This document shows positions 41,679 to 52,008 of a DNA stretch of 64,000 nt, in pieces. Numbering within the stretch: position 1 is the stretch's first letter; each line of letters begins with the position of its first letter. This DNA is from Stratiolaelaps scimitus (lineage: Eukaryota > Arthropoda > Arachnida > Mesostigmata > Laelapidae): contig JABWDB010000015.1 in NCBI GenBank assembly GCA_019614645.1, positions 2,046,001 through 2,110,000 of the forward strand, given 5' to 3'. The position numbers and the translations under genes were made by a program. The notes below the pieces were generated by a model, which had not been told where the DNA came from, ran no database searches, and saw only the letters and a program-made list of their open reading frames with translations.

Positions 41679-42662
41679 ATGGAGCGAATTCGCCCATATA
41701 GTTTTGCCTGCCCTCCCGTGCTGTACGTCTATTCAACTGTATTGCGAGTTCCGGAAAATTACCGAGATTTGACAATTCTTTGATGTGATCCTGATGTGTC
41801 TCTTTTATACTTGAAATAATTGAGAATTACTAATTTACGTCCTACTTTTATAAGGCATCGCGTAATAGCGTGAGGTAACCCTTTTTTTTTCGAGATAACC
41901 CATTAAATCGACACAAATCCAAGCCACTGAAAAAGCTAAGCGGGTGCACATATTCATTCCCAACAGTGGTAACGTCGACAGGAGCAGTATATTTCATTTC
42001 GACCGCTTGTGTTCGATTGCAGCCGCGTCACAAATGTATTCATTCGATGTAATCTTTTAGCCGTAGGAACGGCCCTAATAGTCGCGTCAGCGGTACTGGT
42101 GGTTGGCGAGGACCCTAATGATGGAGGGCCGCCGCAAGCAAGAGCTGCCTGGGAACCGGTGCTGCCGTCACCAATATTGCAGGGTGCCGACGTCCCAAAA
42201 CGGGACGGACCGCCCGAGATACCGACTGCAGCGGGCATCATGTGTGACCCGAAGATAAAGAAATATGATCCTCTGGCCTTCTCAGTAAGCTCGGACTTGC
42301 AGAGCCGCAGGGAGGACATCGTCAGCGTGAAGCACCTCAATGTACACTACAAGGTACAGTTTACTAGGAGAGGCGATTTATAATATCGCCATCTATCATA
42401 TACAGTTTCTACTTGGTGGACGCCAGGTGGACGCTTGCATTCAAATTAATTATCAATTTTATCACCTTTGTCAGGTAACGTAATAAAACACACCATGCTC
42501 GTAGCTCGTATACGCCAGCCCGAAGAAAACAACTCGCAGCTGTGAGCGGTGTTCAGGGACAGATTTGACTACGCATGAAAAGGCTGAAAAAGGCATTTTC
42601 ATTGATGTGAGAGATCCGATACAAAAAAAATAGAGAAAAATTGATGTTTGTTTGGGGACGAG

Positions 42663-42739
<77 letters not shown>

Positions 42740-45700
42740 GCTCGTCCCCAAACAAACATCAATTTTTCTCTATTTTTTTTGTAACGGATCACTCACATCA
42801 ATGAAAATGCCTTTTTCAGCCTTTTCATGCGTAGTCAAATCTGTCCCTGAACACCGCTCTCAGTTGCGAGTTGTTTTCTTCGGGCTGGCGTATACGAGCT
42901 ACGAGCATGGTGTGTTTTATTACGTTACCTGACAGAGGTGATAAAATTGATAATTAATTTGAATTAATTTTGATAACGTTTCTTGCCTTTCGTCTAGTCG
43001 TCGCGCCCTTTGGTCATGTTGAATCCTTGGAGTACTTTCGGTCACGTTTGACATGTGTTAGTGAAATTTCTTACTGTAAGGGCACAGTGAATGGACGTTC
43101 TTGCATCGTTGCGTGGTTACGTTTTGTTGCATTTGTACCACTGATTGTTATTCGTCTATATAGGCGATGTTGTTGCGTATCCTTGACCTGTCTCTGCGGT
43201 CTGCTTTTCCCCTGGTAAGCTCGAGGACGCGGGGAGTGTCCCTCCATTCAAAAGCAAGGGTGGTCGGAGCTATTCAAGCAACCGCCGGCCGATCTCTTGA
43301 AAGTTTTTTGAAGAGGCTGTAATAACGTAATTATAGTGCTATCTTACGTCTGTGAGCTTCCAATCTTTTCCCCGTGCCAATTCAATATTCAAAGGTGGCG
43401 ATCCATTGAGCTGGCCCTGGCGCATCTCGGGCAAGGATTAACGGACGGTGTCGAGGACAACAACTTTTATGTATGGGGATCTTTTGGAACCAAGGAAGGT
43501 TCTGGTTTTGACTGCCTGCATCACTCGTACTTTCCACAGATGCTCGAATGCCTGGGATGTGATGCTATTTTTATCTCGCGGACAGGCGGCAGACAGTGAA
43601 CGTTGAATGCCGCAGGACTAGATTATGGGACCTATGTTATCATTCTGATCAACTAGATCTTTTGATAGCGTTCAGTATTCTTGCGAGGCTTTAACATACG
43701 CGGATAACACATCCGTGTGTCGCTCACTCGCCCTTGTTGCTCACCAATCAGACGTCCAATCTGCGATCTTAAAGGTGGAGAGCAATGTTAAAACTATTGA
43801 GCGGTTTGGCCTTGTCGTCAACGCGAATAAAACATATCTTCGCTGTTTTGCACTTCTGTTTAGCTTATAGCAAATGCCTCGGGCTAACGATCCTAAGAGA
43901 CACTAAAATGCTCATGCTCATCTGCAGGTTCTCGCTCCTAAAGCCTATGCGGTTGTCGCCTCGTTGAGACCTTGGGGTCCCCGTGGAGAGCCCTCTGATA
44001 TACAATATTCTGCTACTACTGTTGCTAAGAGTTATGGTATTTCAAAATGGGGTAGTGGTTACAAAATGATGTAGGGTCGACTTTTCGCGAGGTTATCCCG
44101 ATGCCCTCCGTGCAGTTTTCGGGAGAATTTGCAGACGACTCCGCCTCTGATATCTTCCACATGTACGACATTTATCTGTCAAGCTTGCACTGCGTTACCG
44201 GCTCCTCTACTCGGGGGACGCACTCCGTACGACATTGTTTTCCCAATCATCGCAGAGTAGGAAGCAATAGTTACTGTCAATGCTCATTGGACAACCGCAG
44301 TTGTCTGTCACTAAACCCCAATTGGAGTCCCCTGGATGGTGTAGTGGTGAGCGTCTTGGACTGCTAGGCCGGAGGGACGTGTGTGTTGGGTTCAAATCCT
44401 GTAAGACGCCGAGGATCTTTGGGAGTTCTTTCTAATCTTTCTTTATCCGAAGATTCTTGGCAGGTACGAGTAAGAGCAGAGCAAAAGTGGTCCCGATAGG
44501 TCCTCATAGTAATACCTAAAAGCTTGAGAACTGAGGCCTATCATAAAGGGGAACAGTTGAGGATCACCTCGAAAAACACTTTAACCCCAATTGGAATGAA
44601 TTCTTTCAGATGGAAGCGAATCTCTCGGTAGAGCAGATGTTTCTCGAGTGGCGAAAAGACACTCGAGTGAACCTCGTCATGATGTTTCACTTTATCGATT
44701 CGAACCTAAGCTTTGTCTACCAGTACGTCAACTGTACACGCAAGAGACAGCCTATCTGGCTTGTACGTCGTCCACTTCGTGGAGGTGACAAACGCCAAGA
44801 TGTAGCAACGTGAGTATTATCTGCCTACGTCGAGTTAAAGGCAATTTCAGCATAACAGACTTCTATCGAAGATAATCGGTGAATGTTGTCGTCGAGTGTA
44901 TCGCGGTGGATTCCTTCATTGGCTTTCCCTATCTCGAGGAATGGGGGTGCGGTTTTTTTCTAGCAATGTTCTGGCTCTTTTCGGTACTGTTGTTTTGAAC
45001 GAACAAACGGTGATGTAGGAACAATTATATATGAATGAAGTACGTTATCCTAGTTGATTATCGTTCTCGAATCGAAGGCCATACGTTTGCTTTCATGATT
45101 TTATAACTAATTAATTTATGCTGCACAAGGGAACGTATACGTTCACGTCTGCCGAGCCCATTTCAAGTGTTCTCCATAATTTCCTTATGCGACATATTAT
45201 AAAGGCGACGTCACGTGAATAAAGGCTGTGTTCACTTTTGGCAGTAGATATCTTGTATAGAACCTGAACCGTTGGGAGACTGATTATCGTTGTGATTATT
45301 ATCCAGATTATCGCTGTGACTTTTCCCCGGTGGGGCGATTTTTCTCTTCGGAAATGACGGTTTGCGAAACAGATATTTGGAGAAGTAATAGCATACATTT
45401 GTCCGCACAATCGCGTATCCATCGCAAGCAAAATGTGAAAATGAATGACAAGAACTAATAATAAGCCCATTGAAGGTAAAGATTTATTGGCCCCTTAAAG
45501 GAACCGCAATTTTGTTCGCAACAATGTTCAAGTTCTTTTATATGTCTTCACCAGGTCGTTGGGACTCAGACCTGTGGCCTCCGGCTTTCTACAGCCAAAG
45601 ACTTAGCCACTGTCCAACCGCCACCGCGCTGACGGAAATGAATACTAACAGTCGCCTAAAAGCTATAGCAGCGACCCACAGCGTTTGAGGTCTAGGCTAT

Positions 45701-47373
45701 AGAGTAAACAATAATCATATATCCATTTTTTGAAACTTGAAGATGACCTTTCATCAAGTGACATTTACTCTTCGATCCGTCGTCATGCTCCCGAACCTCG
45801 GAATATGACGAGAATGTCGCATCGAGAGCATTAGCGTAGATACTGAGTAAACTAGTGCGCTCGAGGCTAAACCTAATGTGTGCTCTAGTACGCGCTCCGT
45901 GAACTACGCCGAACAGACCCGATGTGCCACCTGATATAGATTCTCATATTATACTTCCCCTCTCTCAAATCTCTTCAATGTGCGGTTGTTCCCTTATTGT
46001 GCAAGCTCATTATCAATTAAGAAATGGGCTCCCTTTGTTTATTAGCGTTGGTCAGCACTGACCTAATGGGATATTTCCGCTATTAAGTATGATATAATTG
46101 GTTGTTTATTCATGCATGCGTCGTAAAACCACAAGTGACTTGCTTATGAATGACAATTAGACCAGTGCTTCGAGTCCACCTGTTTTGTGCACACGTCAAT
46201 TTACGGATACAGGGACTCAGCAATTTACCGATCCCCGTTGACGGTTCGTGAAACCACCATGATGTTGTTTTATTCCAGTTTCCGACAGCAAATACAGCGG
46301 TCTCCAATTGACGGCAAAATCATCGGTCATTTCAACTGTTCGAACAGTTTCCTGTATATTGCTGCTCAGGAGAAGCTCAACGTAAGCAAGATTCGAATTC
46401 GCGTTGACGTGGACTTCTCCGCTAAGCGTCTAGTCCTGCAAACCTGTCCAGCCGACGACTGGCGGAACGACCTCTGCGATACGGCCTTCAATGAAACGGT
46501 ACCATGTAGCCGACTTCGGCATTGCTCCGACAACGATATAGTAGTTTGTGCCTATACCGCGGTAACTTACCTGGGGACAGTTAAATGTTTTTTTTTTTTA
46601 GTTCCTTGTTAACGACACATTACACACATTTCCAATATGATTAGGCTCATGTGGAGTCGCAGAGATAGACGATCATGGGTTGAAAAGTCAGTGATAACGT
46701 ATGCTTCAAGGTAGCACTCGTCAACTGGACGAGCATGCCATAGTGAGACCTGGTACGTGAAAGTGCATAGACATCTTAAGACTGAGCTGAGAACAGTCAC
46801 GCTTAACGCTAAACAAACCTCGAGTTTCACTTGTATTACTGTATTAGACTTCAATATAGCCTTTTTCCATCATGAGATAGGACAGTTCGTTTCCGATATT
46901 AATGAATGCACTTAATTTGAAGAAGGGTGAACGTCATCTCTGTTTGGTATATGTCTCCCTGTCCGTTCAATATCATACAATTTCTATATTCATTTAAAAG
47001 TGTAACTAATGCTGCTAGGAATGTACATACGCAATGATTCTAAGGCCTCCAGAATGTATTGTGCAATGTTTGTCTCTGCGCCGCACACGAATTAACAGGA
47101 TGGGTTTCGGTTATCGCTTTTGGTGGATTCTGTTCACAGGTCCAGATAAACTGGAAACGTCTGGATTTTGCCAATATCAGAACTCTCTTCTTCGGCAGCT
47201 GGCCTGGTCAGCACCTCATGGATATGCGCACCTTTGCTGATGACTCGTCAGTACAGACCTGGTGTGAGAGCGAGAACAAACCCAAGCGGGTGGACCACGG
47301 AGTCGAACCCAGCTCCACTACGAAAAAACCCAGCTCCGCTACGAACAAAGCATATCCCCATGACGATCTCTAG
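41679..47373 (+). CDS. Array gene A: five-exon type II single-pass membrane protein, unknown family
   Basis: Proposed exons are 41,679-41,722, 42,023-42,353, 44,610-44,809, 46,279-46,498 and 47,140-47,373. All have GT-AG borders, with phases (bases carried over) 2, 0, 2, 0. The product is 342 aa. Exon 1 encodes a short basic tail. Residues about 26-43 form the single transmembrane helix, followed by a proline-rich stalk and the ectodomain. Ectodomain cysteines are one in exon 2 (residue 89, Cys-Asp), one in exon 3 (Asn-Cys-Thr), three in exon 4 and one in exon 5 (Trp-Cys-Glu), six in all. Asn-x-Ser/Thr sites in exons 3 and 4 fit an extracellular location. The tail is Ser/Thr/Lys-rich. AATAAA signals follow the stop at 47,405-47,414. 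I do not recognise the family. The exon 1 start is the least certain part; it was chosen because its donor phase matches B and C. Confidence 0.7.
42439..42964. repeat. 526-bp palindrome inside intron 2 of gene A
   Basis: The arms, about 42,439-42,668 and 42,735-42,964, are nearly perfect reverse complements of roughly 230 bp. They surround an alternating TA/GTAT core. A few substitutions are visible, such as GAGAGATCCGATAC against GTAACGGATCACTC. Two 94-codon frames on opposite strands are mirror images made by the palindrome and are not genes. Confidence 0.95.
43450..43870 (+). mobile_element. Decayed LINE reverse-transcriptase fragment in intron 2 of gene A
   Basis: One frame (43,336-43,599) has Gly-Phe-Asp-Cys-Leu-His-His then QMLECLGCDAIF, resembling the RT block that ends in Phe-Asp-x-x-x-His and a Leu-x-x-Leu-Gly segment. 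Another frame near 43,690-43,850 reads LTYADNTSVC and later ERFGLVVNANKT, matching the YxDD box and the Gly-Leu-x-x-Asn-x-x-Lys-Thr block. The second catalytic Asp is Asn and the frames are interrupted, so it is inactive. Confidence 0.7.
44333..44582 (+). mobile_element. SINE family 1, full-length copy (tRNA-derived)
   Basis: The head is tRNA-like: A box GGATGGTGTAGTGGTGAGCG and B box GGGTTCAAATCCTG at the usual spacing. The body (CTTTCTTTATCCGAAGATTC, CATAGTAATACCTAAAAG) is shared with 20,650 and 62,467, with an A-rich end after CACCTCG. It lies just upstream of exon 3 of gene A, within intron 2. Confidence 0.9.
45472..45690 (-). mobile_element. SINE family 3 copy in intron 3 of gene A
   Basis: The plus strand starts with the reverse complement of the tail (AAGGTAAAGATTTATTGG) and ends with a reversed tRNA-like head. 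On minus the head reads GTGGCTAAGTCTTTGGC and then a B-box-like GGTCTGAGTCCC. The element is therefore on minus. Confidence 0.75.
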
Positions 47374-47404
47374 TAACAATATAAGGAAGTAGGCAACTAA
47401 AAAT

Positions 47405-47414
47405 AATAAATAAA
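47405..47414 (+). promoter_or_regulatory. Likely polyadenylation signals of gene A
   Basis: Two overlapping AATAAA hexamers lie 32-41 bases after the TAG stop. Confidence 0.5.
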
Positions 47415-48174
47415 TGGACAAACCAAGTTTAAAACAGCATCTACTTCATACGTTCGACTTGATGCAATTGCTACCAGCGGTGTTTACGATATGTTCATTC
47501 ATTTCAATTAGCGGCGTCGGCATTCCCATGCCAATTAGTCCTTGAGGCATAGCATACAGGTCGTATATATTGCAGGTGACACCTGTATGCGTCATATGAA
47601 ATATTGCTTTTGCTACATGCGGCATGTTTCCTAATTGGATCTCACTGACGGGTGAATATTATCATTTTTTTTTAGCTTTCAGCTAAACATTTTATACCGG
47701 CCACGGCCAGAACAGCGTGTGATTCATCGTGGTAAAGTACTTCACAGGGTAAAAAGGGAATTTTTCGTGCAGAGTCTCCTGCCAACATTTAACCGTCCAC
47801 GGTAGGTTCGGCTTTCAGTATAAGGCTTCATAAGACGGACTCCTAAATGCAACTATCCAACGGTGGGAATCGAACCCGTGCACCTTCGTGTCTCCGCCGG
47901 TTGCAAGGCGCACACAAATGCACCACGTTACCAGACGTAACACTTTACCGGCTGGCTGCATCCATAATCCGTCCGTCTTTTTTTTCGATGAGCTGACATC
48001 CCTACCTGGCTTCGTCGTTGGCTTTTCTTTGAGAGGTCCTCGATAGTCGGCGCCTGCTTGTTTGAACTTCGCGCGCCTTTCTCTGCGTGCTAATTCTTGC
48101 GCGCTGCATTGTAGCTACAACGAAACCGCACTCGAGGTCGAAGCTTGATTTGTGCGCAAACAGTCGACCCCGTG
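47415..48174. other. Spacer between genes A and P2
   Basis: Apart from the SINE 2 copy annotated separately, I see no gene. The minus frame at 48,002-48,187 has no support. Confidence 0.5.
47757..47945 (-). mobile_element. SINE family 2, longest copy (tRNA-derived)
   Basis: On minus it starts with a tRNA-like head: A-box-like GGTAACGTGGTGCA, then B box GGGTTCGATTCCCACC. It then runs into the body shared with the other copies, whose plus-strand form includes GCCAACATTTAACCGTCCAC and AAGACGGACTCCTAAATGCA. Confidence 0.85.
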
Positions 48175-49018
48175 ATGACTGGCGCAAGAGCTCCGAAGAG
48201 ATCGCCTAAGCCAGCTTCCGGGTGAGTTCGCTAGAAAGGTCCAAGTTTTGAAAGGGATTTCGCTACGCGGGTCGAAGACCCATCACACACCTGTTAGAAA
48301 ACCAGCTGACGTCCTGAGGAAGGGGTTTCCCTCCCGACCTTTTCTCATAGTGATGTCGCAATACGGTTAAGTACCAAAGCGAAGAAAAGTTGCAACCCCA
48401 GCGGACGCCAAGCTATGTGTGTGTGTCACAGCTATACCGTACAGGGCAATGTTTGCATCTCCGGTAGCCTATGGGATCTGGATTTGATTTTATTGCGTTT
48501 TGCCTTATGTTCGTTGACCTATTACGTCTAGTGCACCATACAGTTGGTATGCAGTTGGTATCGCATAGTTGCATTTGTGCTCACTGTCAGTACCCTATTC
48601 AAACGCATGATCCTCTCTCTACAATTATCATAGTCATGTAGCGCTGATTTTGACATTAATTACGCTCGCGTTTGTTAGCAGCTCAAAAGTACAAAAGAAG
48701 AAATCATTTGAGTCCGTACCTCTCAACTGTGACAACGATGCTGTGACCCAGTACCTGACAGCGCGTTCAGAGCCGGACAGCAGGTATGTCGAATTGTATC
48801 TCACCATAGAGGATCAGAGTTTCTTTTTTGGTTCTATTACGATTCGATCCGGTCCTAGTTCCTCTACGTCACGCACGCCATTCAGAAGTGACTTCCTTAC
48901 AGAGCCATTCTTTACCAGCTATCTCACGACGCTGAGTCATTGTCGTACAAGAGGGCACACATTGTTGCTCGACAGAGATTCGTCCAACACAACTGAACCA
49001 CCTTATAACATCTTATAG
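48175..49018 (+). CDS. Array gene P2: short paralog, possibly partial
   Basis: Proposed exons are 48,175-48,221 and 48,634-49,018. The first starts with ATG, encodes 15 basic residues and ends at a strong GG|GTGAGT donor in phase 2, exactly like exon 1 of A, B and C. The second follows a CT-rich acceptor. It begins with a transmembrane segment (about residues 18-30, ALILTLITLAFV), then a lysine cluster and Asn-Cys-Asp, as at the matching place in A and B. The frame then stays open to TAG, giving 143 aa in total. An internal CAG|GTATGT (about 48,783) is an alternative donor but in phase 2, unlike the other genes. Exons 3-5 are not found as separate units. Either introns were lost or the copy is truncated. 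Confidence 0.5.
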
Positions 49019-49406
49019 TCATAAAGGGAAAATCAATTGAGCCCTGTTTATACTAGATACTATAACGGATCCATTACCCAACAGTTGCAGATCGAGTCCG
49101 GAGTATGAGCGGTATTGTGAACGCGAGCGTGCGGGTCTAGATGAGTATGTTCTACAAATGTTACTTGTAATTTTTGTTTGCTTTGGTTACCGGGTGTATC
49201 ACGGGATCACATGAAATTGCAGCTCCTTTATTAATCCAATAAAGCTTTACCTTTACATGGGAACCTTGCATCTGACCTCTATATTCAACAACGTTAAACG
49301 GCGCGTTCTGCAAATTAGTGAATTGTCTACGACGATTCTGACCAAATGTGTAACCCTTTAACCTACATCTGCAAAGGGATGCGCACCTCAATTAATCGTC
49401 TAGCGA
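49019..49406. other. Spacer between P2 and P3
   Basis: Holds only the SINE 3 tail at 49,190-49,262. Confidence 0.5.
49190..49262 (+). mobile_element. SINE family 3 tail
   Basis: Ends GCAGCTCCTTTATTAATCC then AATAAAGCTTTACCTTTA, the same terminus as 56,640-56,690. The head is not recognisable. Confidence 0.7.
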
Positions 49407-49673
49407 ATGAACGCTAAGAAAACGAAATTGAAATTCACCGAAGATAACGAACTAACTGAAACTAATACGTTATAAGCAGTCTTATTAAGCTTTTGCGGCG
49501 GAGTAAATAGGCGAAATAGGTCTAGCGTCGTTGGAAGGAGCAACGACGGGCTTAATTTGAATTTGCGCTTCAGGCGGTGGGCTGTGGTCCTTGCAGTTAT
49601 CGTCCTAGGTGTGGTCATCGCGGGAATCATGATGGTGGCCTACTATCGTCCCTACCTAGGCATAAAGGAATGA
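49407..49673 (+). pseudogene. Array copy P3: tail and transmembrane exons only
   Basis: Exon 1 (49,407-49,468) encodes 20 residues including EDNEL, close to DENEL in the same exon of gene B, and ends in phase 2 at a weak donor (AC|GTTATA). Exon 2 starts at 49,574 after TTCAG and encodes a strong transmembrane helix (about residues 23-43, AVVLAVIVLGVVIAGIMMV), then AYYRPYLGIKE and a stop. No ectodomain follows in frame. A different frame stays open to 49,891 and contains two cysteines, which fits a frameshift. It may be a broken paralog, or a 53-residue membrane microprotein. Confidence 0.45.
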
Positions 49674-49891
49674 CCTGTCTTCTTTTCTTCGTACGGCAGC
49701 CGTGGTGGAGAAGATCGGTGAGTAGTTTGGTAGAAAAAGAACGGATACAGAGATTTTTAACTTTAGATGTAGAGACATGCACCATCTTGGGTGATGCAAG
49801 TGTTTGTAAACGATATTTAAGAAATGAGAGCGTTCAAGGAGCCATGCAGTTGAAGTTGTTTTTTTTTCTAATAATCGTGCCCTGCCTCTAG

Positions 49892-52008
49892 TTCAATTCC
49901 GTGGGGGTACGCAGTTGAGGTGTGGGGGCTGCATGTAAGCAACACCTCTGTATCTAGAATATGGACCTTGTGCGAGTACATTTGTCGTTATTTCATCGCA
50001 CCTTATTATATCTAGGTAACATAACATCTATGAATACAAACTCACTCATTTGTTGATTTGGCAGGTGCAACAAGCCAACCTTAAATGTGACCATGTTTTC
50101 GCCTAGGAGATCTTTCTGGTCACCTTAACCCGTCTCGGCTATCACAGACATGTGTGCTACATGAGCCAGGACTACACATGAAACCGAAGTGACATGTGAT
50201 TCATTATGAAATAAATTTGAAATTACCTTGGCATCAGGATTTGAGATGAATGCGTTTGGACTTGTATACGCCCCGAGTATGATCCTCGTTTGTATATATT
50301 ATTACAAGTAGCTTGCGGAGACACTGTAAATGATCATTTCACTGGGTGAAATTGTTGTCCACCTGTCATGTAAAATAAATCTTAAACCTTCATATGTAGA
50401 TCACACCGAATGAAATCATGATCCTAGCTATTTAGTTTTTATTTGATAGTTAAGCATCATTATAAGACATATTACTGATACACGATTAAATTGCATCAGA
50501 TTCGCTCCCGGATCGTATAGCAGAATTAAGGATGTATTTGCTTTCTTAAGAAAATATTTGAGAACAAGCTGAAGTTGAAAAATACCGACTATTTTCATCG
50601 CCGCGATGACCGCTAATTTCGGTCCTGCGCCGTAGGCTGTGACCACTGTTTTACACAGTCGTCGTTAGTAGAAGTAACTCTGGGCAGAGAAGCCTAGACG
50701 ACGAGTTCACCACAACAATGGTTAACCACCCTTCAAAGGGTTTTCCCTAGCTAAGACGCGTGTGTATGCTGCAAACATGAAAATCTCTTCAATCACTTGT
50801 AGTAAGTTATCTGGAAGAAATCGTGGTTTAGTGGACAGCCAACATTACGATGTGCTCCGAGTTGTACTCTCGACAAAAATAGGAACCCAGGTAAATCATA
50901 TCTAGGATTTTACTAGAGAGTTTCGCGCTTAAAGGTAACCAAATACACCCGCGTAGACGTACAAGATATAGGACGAGCTACGCGAAGGTGTACGATACGA
51001 TGCGAAGCCTGATCTAATCAGTCACTTCTTCAATCACAGTGACTCAATTCCGCTGGGGTTTAAGTTCGCATGTGATGTTCAACAATGCCTAATTCCTTGA
51101 GTTCGCACATGCATTCCCTTGGTCGGTCCGCGACTCTTCGGATGTTGTTGTCTTGACGCTGTCCTTCGCCAGTAGCTACTGAATATGGGACGAGTCGGAA
51201 ACAAACTTGATTAATTTTACCTTCCACGAGCCTTAGGAACAAAAATATATATGTTTACGGTGTTCGTGTTTTCTCTGGCGTTTGGGACCTCATCACTGCT
51301 GGCTCGCTGTCGAAGGTCAAAGCAAGTCCAATACGTGAATCCCTGAAAATATCAAAAATTTGTTGTTGCTGTTGTTGTGATCGTGTCTGTGTTTCCGCCG
51401 AGTTCTTCGTAATTGATGTCCCGTTGAAGTCGCGCGTCTGCGACGGCAGCGTATTGACTTCTAGAATATTTTAACAGAAGCTGGCAGTGATGGCAGTGGT
51501 AATAGAGAGATTTGGTTTATGGGTCCGTTAATAGTTTGGTTTATCGACGGACGTTTCGTTAGGAAAACACAACTTCTCATGACAATGCTCAGGTTGTCAT
51601 GATAAAGCTTAGGTCCTAATGACAACGCTCAGGTTCTCATGACAAAGCTTTCTCTTAAGCAAGAGAGCTGGTGGTCTTTCGTTGGCAGCGCTAGGTCGCG
51701 ACCGCTCGAAGCAGAGGCTACCAATGAAATCCGCCCTTCTGAATCTGGCTCAATCAGCTCTGCCAGTGCTTGCTAAACGTAGCTACTGCTCGGTCGAAGG
51801 GATGTTTGTCTAATGGTTACCTTACTGATGACGATACGCAGGTTCGTTATTGACAACATAATAAATCCCGTTTTTACCCGTGGGTGCTAATGCGGACCCC
51901 ACCGGTCGTGTCTTTCGACACTGTTTCCTAGCTATAACGAAAACTAAGCAGAAAGAATGGCTTGCCAAATGGGACTGGACCAGCTGTACGTGTGCGGCCA
52001 AAACCGAT
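49892..52008. other. Spacer upstream of gene B
   Basis: Mostly without features. One possible orphan exon, 50,803-50,890 (acceptor TTGTAG, donor CAG|GTAAAT, phase 2 in and 0 out), encodes SQHYDVLRVV but could not be tied to a gene. Confidence 0.45.
51574..51653. repeat. 20-bp tandem repeat, four units
   Basis: Four consecutive 20-base units starting at 51,574, 51,594, 51,614 and 51,634 share the core CATGACAA(T/C/A)GCT(C/T)AGG with two or three differences each. Confidence 0.9.

Noticed and set aside
42471..42932. Two 94-codon frames with isoleucine-tyrosine repeats
   Set aside because: They are mirror images produced by the palindrome and its TA core.
44333..44410. Functional tRNA gene
   Set aside because: The A and B boxes are present but the cloverleaf arms do not pair properly, and the unit is attached to a repeated body and poly-A tail, so it is a SINE head.
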